Origin: Prunus persica | Taxonomy: Eukaryota; Streptophyta; Magnoliopsida; Rosales; Rosaceae | Assembly (NCBI RefSeq): GCF_000346465.2 | Contig: NC_034013.1 | Span: forward strand, 10,494,864 to 10,558,863 | Length of the DNA stretch: 64,000 bases | Reading direction: 5' to 3' | Shown here: in pieces, positions 58,230-64,000 of the stretch | Numbering within the stretch: the stretch's first letter is position 1 | How the letters are laid out: each line of letters begins with the position of its first letter | Notes under the pieces: generated by a model | The model's database searches: none | What the model saw: only the letters and a program-made list of their open reading frames with translations | What the model was told of the DNA's origin: nothing | Program-made: the position numbers and the translations under genes

Positions 58230-58874
58230 TCATAATTGATGTCTAATTAATCCATAAACAGTGACAAGGGCCATGATAAGGGAGTGATCTACATGAGCCT
58301 CCACCACCAAACTCAGCACATCATCTCCCAATACAACTCCTGAACTTGACTGCTTTCTCTTTGCCTCTGCTACAAATCCTCCATTGCTGTCTGTAATTCT
58401 AAATGCTGATGATTTCCCCCCCAAGGCTTCTAACTTGTAGCTGCAACTGGTCTCAGATCCCATGCTTACTTTATAAAAACACTCGTTATTTCCAAGAATT
58501 GCTCTACAACTTTTCCTCACTCGAAACATTGGCCTATTGGCACCAACAATAGTGTTGCTTTTGTAGCCCTCCCAGCTTAGAAAACCACACATTTTCTTCT
58601 CACAAACAGTGAAGAGAAGCTTGCCCCGGAGATCCATGAGATAAACTTCGTCGCTGTGCTTGTTGTCGTAGTTATCAATTCGATAAACGATTTCTCCACT
58701 TTCATCAAACGCAGTGCATCCGTTTCCTTGCATCACAAGCGATTTCATCCATATGGTGAATGTTTCTCTCTTTGAAGTCATGTACTTGTTAGAACACAAT
58801 GAAGAACTAGCAGTAGAGCTACAAGGAGCTTCATGGCTGCTGTTGAGTATTATGAGAGGATGAATCTTAGCCAT
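58230..58874 (-). CDS. LURP-one-related (LOR) protein, tandem copy 1
   Basis: A 214-residue open frame on the minus strand starting MAKIHPLII. The LOR/DUF567 domain covers about residues 35-205: ETFTIWMKSLVMQGNGCTAF, GEIVYRIDNYDNK, EVYLMDLRGKLLFTV, FRVRKSC, then FRITDSNGGFVAEAKRKQ and the hydrophobic C-terminal helix DHSLIMALVTVYGLI. The fold is a Tubby-like beta-barrel around that helix. Arabidopsis LURP1 is induced by, and needed for basal defence against, an oomycete. The role of this member is unknown. The start is shared by all three copies and a TATA box (TATAAAA, about 58941-58947) lies 70 bases upstream. No intron or disruption is seen. Confidence 0.93.
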   Translation of the reverse strand: MAKIHPLIILNSSHEAPCSSTASSSLCSNKYMTSKRETFTIWMKSLVMQGNGCTAFDESGEIVYRIDNYDNKHSDEVYLMDLRGKLLFTVCEKKMCGFLSWEGYKSNTIVGANRPMFRVRKSCRAILGNNECFYKVSMGSETSCSYKLEALGGKSSAFRITDSNGGFVAEAKRKQSSSGVVLGDDVLSLVVEAHVDHSLIMALVTVYGLIRHQL

Positions 58875-58940
58875 TTGAGAGCTGAGAGAGATGAACCAAA
58901 ATTTTGGTTTGCGTGAGACTTCTTCAATATGAAGTTACTA

Positions 58941-59037
58941 TTTTATACTCCACTCAAAATTGGGAAAAAATCATTGAAAGAAACTGGTATACAATAATCG
59001 TTTGGTCATGACGCATCCAAAGAGACCTCCACGTTTT
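58941..59037 (-). promoter_or_regulatory. Promoter of LOR copy 1
   Basis: On the minus strand TATAAAATAG (about 58938-58947) lies 70 bases before the ATG, and AAACGTGGAGG (59026-59037) lies about 155 bases before it. The latter has counterparts upstream of copies 2 and 3. Confidence 0.55.
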
Positions 59038-59899
59038 AACCCATGTGCATGTGATATGTGGTGTGGGGATATGTTCATAGCCACACGTTTTATTTTTCTT
59101 TTTATTGGTGTTTATCTTCGACATTTTTTTTGACTCCTTGTAGGCTGTCTGTCCAGTATTAAAGGAATAGAGATTTTAACATTATTTGGTTGCTACACAT
59201 GGCTAGCTAACGGGGACTTGTTGTATATTGTATGTTAGTCTATCGACTTGTCAGTAAGTTATTTATTATTTGTTTTTAATTTATTTTCCTTTTAATAAAA
59301 TATTGTTTTACGTATTTGCATGTATATCGAAAAAATTAATTATGGTTTCTATAATTTTGTTCATATCCGTATCCTTATTATGATTTGATGATAATTTAAT
59401 TAATATAGGGAAAGTGTCACACGTCCTCTGCTGTGGGTGGCTATATCTGCTAAGGAATCTTGTGCTTTACATATCCTAATTCTAACTCATTCCTCCATTT
59501 TCCTTCATATCTTGACCGGCTTAACCCTACGGACTCAAATATGCTTTAATAATTATATGTAAACAATTGTACAATGTAAGTTCATGCGGAAGATAAAGGG
59601 GAACTTTCATCAATGTCTTGGGAAGGCTTTTCTTTTGTTTGTTATCCAATCAATTTATCCTAAATATATGGAAGAAGTTCATGCCATGAACAACAAGGAA
59701 CACACTTATTGTTTGTTTTTAGTTATCATCATCCTCTTATGTTGACTTCATTCTGATCCAAAACTATAATGGCATGAGGGTCACTGTTTGTGCAAATATT
59801 CTTATAGAAGAATATCCGCTTGAAGATCCTTCGCTTTTTGAACTTTTTTCTCTCTTTCTCGATTCCTGTAAAATCAAACTGGAGACTTATAATTAAACC

Positions 59900-60504
59900 A
59901 AATGCCAAAGGCTCTCCGATACTTAAAAAGGATATAGAGTATTTTCTATAGGGAGAACCGGGTGGCCAGAGCCGTGTATGAAAATATGGAGAGATGAGAG
60001 AGGTGTGGCCGGCGGCAGTGATGGTTTCTCGGGTATTTTTGCTAGGTTTAGGATTACTTGTGTGTTGAATGTAGCCATGTATTTATAGGATTCTAGGCAT
60101 CTAGGGTTTTTCAAAGAATATCTTCTTATTTGGAAAGAAGATATTAGGAAGGAAGAATATCTTCTTTTTATACCCCTGAACCCTAAGATATTCTTTCCCC
60201 AAATTATAGAGATCGAGTCAATTAGGGATTTGATTGATGATGATAAATCCAAAAAATTTGGATAATATCTTAATTGGTGATAATTATCTTTTTGAATAAA
60301 GATAATATCCCTATTTTTAGTATCAATTAATTTGCCAGCCAAATGAATGGGCTCAATTAATTGATCTAGGAGATGATCTTCTTGTCCACATGGCGCTTTG
60401 TGATTGAAAACCGGATTATTTGCTCCCACAGTCACAATAGCGAGAAATTTTTGTGTATAAGAAGAATTTAAAATCTTGTCCATTGTTGTAAATAAAATAA
60501 ACAA
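59900..60504 (-). mobile_element. Probable LTR fragment, minus orientation
   Basis: On the minus strand the segment carries a TATA-type promoter (CCTATAAATACATGGC, about 60073-60090). Downstream of it comes a TTTTTAAGTATCGGAGAGCC phrase of the kind common near the ends of plant LTRs. A 193-codon open frame (60504-59923) crosses it but has no protein similarity I recognise and contains the promoter-like element, so I treat it as non-coding. No partner LTR, internal domain or target duplication was found. Confidence 0.4.
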
Positions 60505-60714
60505 TTGTAGGAAAAGCGAGCAGGGTAAGAGTCGAACTCTTACTCTGAATGTGAAGGTGTAAGCCAGGAACTGAATGGAGTTAAGATGAGTTCATATTGA
60601 AAACTACAAGAACATGAAATATGGGTAAAAAAATCATTTATGTTTTGATTTCATTCTATACACCACTATTTGCTACAAGCATGTTTATGTATATTTGATA
60701 CAGCTGACTCTGAG

Positions 60715-61350
60715 TCATATTTGATGTCTAATTAAGCCATAAATAGTGACAAGAGCCATGATAAAGGAGTGGTCAACATGAGGCTCCACCACCAAAGTGA
60801 ACACATCATCTCCCAAAACTACCCCTGACCTTGACTGCTTTCTCTTTGCCTCTGCCACAACTCCTCCATTGCTGTCTGTGACTCTGAATTCTGATGATTT
60901 ACCACTCAAGCTCTCTAACCTGTAACAGCTGCTATCAGATCTCATGGTTACTTTATAGGAAAACCCTTTCTTTCCAAAAATTGATCTGCAACTTTTTCTC
61001 ACTTGAAACCATGGCTTATTGTTATTGACACCACTGCTTTTGTAGCCCTTCCAACTTGGAAAAACACACATTTTCATCTCACACAGGGTGAAGAGAAGCT
61101 TTCCTTGGAGATCCATGAGATAAACTTCGCTGCTGTGCTTGTTGTCGTAGTTATCGATTCGATACACAATCTCTCCATTCTCATCAAACGCAGTGCATCC
61201 GCTTCCTTGCATCACAAGCGATTTCATCCATATAGTGAATGTTTCTCGCTTTGAAGTTATATATTTATTATTAGAACAAGAAGCAAAACCAGTAGCAGAA
61301 GAAGCCTCATCAGTAGTACTGGGTATTATGAGGGGATGAACCTTGGCCAT
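60715..61350 (-). CDS. LURP-one-related (LOR) protein, tandem copy 2
   Basis: 211 residues from MAKVHPLIIPST. Although the frame is open nine codons farther upstream, the start at 61350 matches the other copies and leaves a leader of normal length after the TATA box. The LOR core is intact: FTIWMKSLVMQGSGCTAFDE, EVYLMDLQGKLLFTLCE, FQVRKSCRSIFGKKGFSYKV, FRVTDSNGGVVAEAKRKQ, FIMALVTIYGLIRHQI. It is closer to copy 3 than to copy 1 in the middle of the protein (KGFSYKVTMRSDSS against KGFSYKVTMGSDSS). The N-terminal 30 residues, before the domain, are the most variable part among the copies. Confidence 0.93.
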   Translation of the reverse strand: MAKVHPLIIPSTTDEASSATGFASCSNNKYITSKRETFTIWMKSLVMQGSGCTAFDENGEIVYRIDNYDNKHSSEVYLMDLQGKLLFTLCEMKMCVFPSWKGYKSSGVNNNKPWFQVRKSCRSIFGKKGFSYKVTMRSDSSCYRLESLSGKSSEFRVTDSNGGVVAEAKRKQSRSGVVLGDDVFTLVVEPHVDHSFIMALVTIYGLIRHQI

Positions 61351-61415
61351 TTGGGAGAGGAGAGATATATGAGACAAGTTTAATTTTTGGTTTGTGAGAC
61401 TTGAAACAAGTTAGT

Positions 61416-61480
61416 AATTTATAGCAGTCAGTACTGAAAATTGGGAACTAAGAATAAAATCCAAGACCTCCACGTTTTAT
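61416..61480 (-). promoter_or_regulatory. Promoter of LOR copy 2
   Basis: On the minus strand TATAAATTACTAA (about 61411-61423) precedes the ATG by about 65 bases and an AAAACGTGGAGG element (about 61467-61478) by about 120. The same TATAAATTACTAA core occurs before copy 3. Confidence 0.6.
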
Positions 61481-61819
61481 GTATTTGCATAGAAATTGGT
61501 TTAAAGAGGTTTGAAAAACTTTTTTAGAGCTTTAAAGTAGTTTGGAAATCTTTTTTAGAGGATCAATCGTGTGTGCACGTATACATATACACATATATAT
61601 TCATACCGAACCACATATTTTCGACATTTTTAAACTACTTCTAGGCTTTCACGAGTATTATAAGAGGAACTTGTCGGGGTTTTGTGTTTATATGATCAAT
61701 TTCTTAATCCTCTTACCAACATATAATATTAATTATATGGAATCCGTTGATTAATTATGATAATTGAGGTCTTATCTGTTAGTACATGGTTTCCAAAATA
61801 ACTCAAATATATGGAGGGT

Positions 61820-62010
61820 GACACGCTTATTTGTCGCATTGAGTGACTTTGCAAAGAGAAGTCATTAACGAATCTTAAGCCTAGACAAACATGGAAAGAA
61901 CATATTTGTGTTGTCAAAAGAATAAAAAAAAGAAAAGTGAAAAGGAGATGTTGGCTACTTTGCTTGTACTTGGCTGCCACGTTTATAACTTTTTAAAGGC
62001 CGCCTCCTTA
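61820..62010. repeat. Duplicated upstream block, copy 1 (partner 63880-63995)
   Basis: ATTTGTCGCATTGAG, AAAAGGAGATG..GCTACTTTGCTTGT and GGCCGCCTCC occur here and again, in order, at 63886-63985. This marks the ancestral tandem unit of roughly 2 kb that contains one LOR gene and its upstream flank. Confidence 0.8.
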
Positions 62011-62083
62011 TGTAGAAAGTCCAACTAGCTTGTACAAATGGGATTCTCTTCTCATTTTATCTACTCACTTTTGAAGGTTCTAC

Positions 62084-62084
62084 A

Positions 62085-62125
<41 letters not shown>
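62084..62125. repeat. (CT)n microsatellite
   Basis: About 20 CT units between LOR copies 2 and 3. Confidence 0.95.
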
Positions 62126-62127
<2 letters not shown>

Positions 62128-62399
62128 AAATTTAGAAGAAGCAAAGTAATTAACATGATCGGAGCATATATTTGGCTAAGGAGAAGCCTTGGAGAAAGGA
62201 TCTTTAGAAAATGAAAATAACTGAGTTAATAATTAATTACTTTATAATATCCCATATTGATACAAGTGGGGTGGAATTCCCACCAAAAGGGTTGGAATCT
62301 TGAGAAAAATTGGTCAAGAAACTCAATTGATTTCACTAAGAACCACTATTTGCTACAATATATATGTATGTATGTCTATTTCACACAGCTAATCCTAAG

Positions 62400-63020
62400 T
62401 CAGATTTGATGTCTAATTAAGCCATAAACAGTAACGAGAGCCATGATAAAGGAGTGATCAACATGAGGCTCCACCACCAAAGTGAACACATCATCTCCCA
62501 ATACAACTCCTGAACTTGACTGCTTTCTCTTTGTCTCTGCTACAACTCCTCCGTTGCCATCTGTGATTCTGAATTCTAATGATTTACCACTCAAACCCTC
62601 TAACCTGTAAAAACTACTATCAGATCCCATGGTTACTTTATAAGAAAACCCTTTCTTTCCAAGAACCGATCTCCAGCTTTTTCTCACTTGAAAAAATGTC
62701 TTATTGGCACCATTATTTTTACACCCCTTCCAAGTTGGAAAGCCGCACATTTTCTTCTCACACACAGTGAAGAGAAGTTTTCCGCGGAGATCCATGAGAT
62801 AAACTTCGTTGCTGTGCTTGTTGTCGTAGTTATCGATTCGATAAACGACCTCTCCGTTTCCATCAAACGCAGTGCATCCGTTTCCTTGCATCACAAGCAA
62901 TTTCATCCATACCGTGAATGTTTCTCCCGTTGAAGTCATACGTGTATGAATAGTACAGCTTGAAGATGCATCATCGCTATTGGTACTGTTGGGTATTATG
63001 AGAGGATGAACCTTGGCCAT
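62400..63020 (-). CDS. LURP-one-related (LOR) protein, tandem copy 3
   Basis: 206 residues from MAKVHPLIIPNS. The frame is open 29 codons farther upstream, but the TATA box at about 63091 makes the ATG at 63020 the likely start. Core segments: FTVWMKLLVMQGNGCTAFDG, EVVYRIDNYDNKHSNEVYLM, FQVRKSWRSVLGKKGFSYKV, FRITDGNGGVVAETKRKQ, FIMALVTVYGLIRHQI. Its C-terminal 45 residues are nearly the same as in copy 2. KSCR of copies 1 and 2 is KSWR here, and KSLVMQ is KLLVMQ. No disruption is seen. Confidence 0.93.
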   Translation of the reverse strand: MAKVHPLIIPNSTNSDDASSSCTIHTRMTSTGETFTVWMKLLVMQGNGCTAFDGNGEVVYRIDNYDNKHSNEVYLMDLRGKLLFTVCEKKMCGFPTWKGCKNNGANKTFFQVRKSWRSVLGKKGFSYKVTMGSDSSFYRLEGLSGKSLEFRITDGNGGVVAETKRKQSSSGVVLGDDVFTLVVEPHVDHSFIMALVTVYGLIRHQI

Positions 63021-63086
63021 TTTGGGTGTGAAGATATGAAAGAGAATACTCGGTGTGTGTGAGACTGCTTCATTCAAGTTACTTAG

Positions 63087-63140
63087 TAATTTATAAAATG
63101 TTTTCAATATTAGTTTATATGATCATCCAGAAATCCACGT
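63087..63140 (-). promoter_or_regulatory. Promoter of LOR copy 3
   Basis: On the minus strand TATAAATTACTAA (about 63083-63095) lies about 70 bases before the ATG and an AAAACGTGGA element (about 63134-63143) about 115 before it. Both match copy 2. Confidence 0.6.
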
Positions 63141-63879
63141 TTTTAATGTATGCCTCTGTGCATAGAAAATTATACGAAATATTCAAATTAATTATGCTTT
63201 CTATTTTGTTTTTTTTTGTTTTTTGTATTCAAGTTGTTATGTATCTTATCATACCAAAATAAAAAAGTAGTTATCTCTAGTTCTGACGTGATCATAAATT
63301 AATAATGGAGTGCATCACGCGGTTATCTAGTAGTTGGGGCTCCCCAAGATTTTTCACATGCATTTTGTGGTTGTGCCTACCATATATATTGTGGGGACGG
63401 CATGAAAGAAATGATTCAAAGAATCATGACCACACGTTCTAAAAGAATCAATCAGATCATCGGTCCAAATTCACATTTTGAAAAGATAAATATTTTATGT
63501 TGCTGACAAATAAGCGGCTCTTCAAACCATTGTACTCTAGTGTTACAAGACAAAGCAGTCCTAGCAAGTCTATGTTCCTAATACCTTTTCTTTTTATTTG
63601 TTGATTAATAAATTTCTCTCGTATCGTCAGAGTTTTATATCAATCGAATTTCTTAATTCACTTATATCAATGGATCACTTATACAATGTTATCTTTCGTC
63701 AACAAATTATTGGTTTGGATGAGTGTGATATTAATATTGAGTGCTTATCTTTTAATTAGTTATGGTTACCAATTTGTGCATGCACTCTGCCATAAACTAA
63801 CGAACAAAAGGAACAATGTAACTATACATTGATGTTGATTTTATTCCCAAATATGTTAACTAAAGAACTTAAATTTATG

Positions 63880-63995
63880 ACGTGGCTATTTGTCGCATTG
63901 AGTCAAAAAGGAAAAGGAGATGTTTGCTACTTTGCTTGTTGTTGTATTCCCCCCTTGAACAAACTTTTTTTGGGCCGCCTCCAAATGTTGAATCA
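63880..63995. repeat. Duplicated upstream block, copy 2
   Basis: Counterpart of 61820-62010, shortened by a deletion between GCATTGAGT and the AAAAGGAGATG phrase. It suggests that another unit boundary lies near the right edge and that further LOR copies may continue beyond the window. Confidence 0.75.
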
Positions 63996-64000
63996 CCATT

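Noticed and set aside
1..64000. A dedicated novel defence or biosynthetic system
   Set aside because: The genes belong to unrelated known plant families with their own promoters. The unusual content is repeat structure, not a gene cluster.

Overview
The window is nuclear DNA of a eudicot plant. Genes are split into short exons by GT..AG introns, intergenic DNA is AT-rich, (GA)n/(CT)n and (AT)n microsatellites are frequent, and several families are plant-specific (remorin, LURP-one-related, two-LIM proteins, TET10-type tetraspanin, NF-YC). The transposon content (a Cassandra solo LTR, a Ty1-copia element, hAT and Mutator MITEs) is also typical of plants. A woody rosid, perhaps Rosaceae, is my impression, but the sequence alone does not settle the species.

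Layout. Positions 1-52 hold the first codons of a minus-strand gene that runs off the left edge. A five-exon short-chain dehydrogenase/reductase (SDR) gene lies on + at 1240-2648. An 11-exon tetraspanin (TET10 type) lies on - at 3629-7532. From 7533 to 14144 is a rearranged zone: three copies of one segment (the 3' end of the S1-domain gene plus the 5' leader region of the tetraspanin gene), a Mutator-like element, an array of GC-rich palindromes, an F-box/FBD pseudogene and a GC-rich minisatellite. A 14-exon chloroplast S1-domain RNA-binding protein gene (SDP type) lies on - at 14145-19685. A five-exon two-LIM gene lies on - at 20579-22189. Positions 22800-25660 hold a decayed LTR retrotransposon between two direct repeats, with a run of seven small hairpins inside.

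A short remorin gene lies on - at 26484-27474, an intronless NF-YC gene on + at 28835-29200, and a small protein of unknown function on - at 30105-30326. Positions 30766-35100 are transposon-rich and include a Cassandra TRIM solo LTR with a perfect target-site duplication. A second remorin gene lies on + at 35528-36334, with an unresolved 5' end. Positions 41063-46222 hold a complete, apparently very young Ty1-copia retrotransposon: the 214-bp LTRs are identical, the gag-pol frame is uninterrupted and the target-site duplication is perfect. A nine-exon NT-C2/coiled-coil gene lies on + at 50583-55480. It is followed by a hAT-like element carrying a nested MITE. The right end holds three tandem LURP-one-related genes on - at 58230-63020.

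How the genes relate. This is ordinary euchromatin of independent genes, not an operon or a pathway cluster. Three relationships stand out: the tandem LURP-one-related family with shared promoter elements, the two remorin genes about 9 kb apart in opposite orientation, and the repeated duplication of the boundary between the S1 gene and the tetraspanin gene. The edge gene, the tetraspanin and the coiled-coil gene may keep the order of the Arabidopsis At1g63250-At1g63300 interval. That is recalled, not computed.
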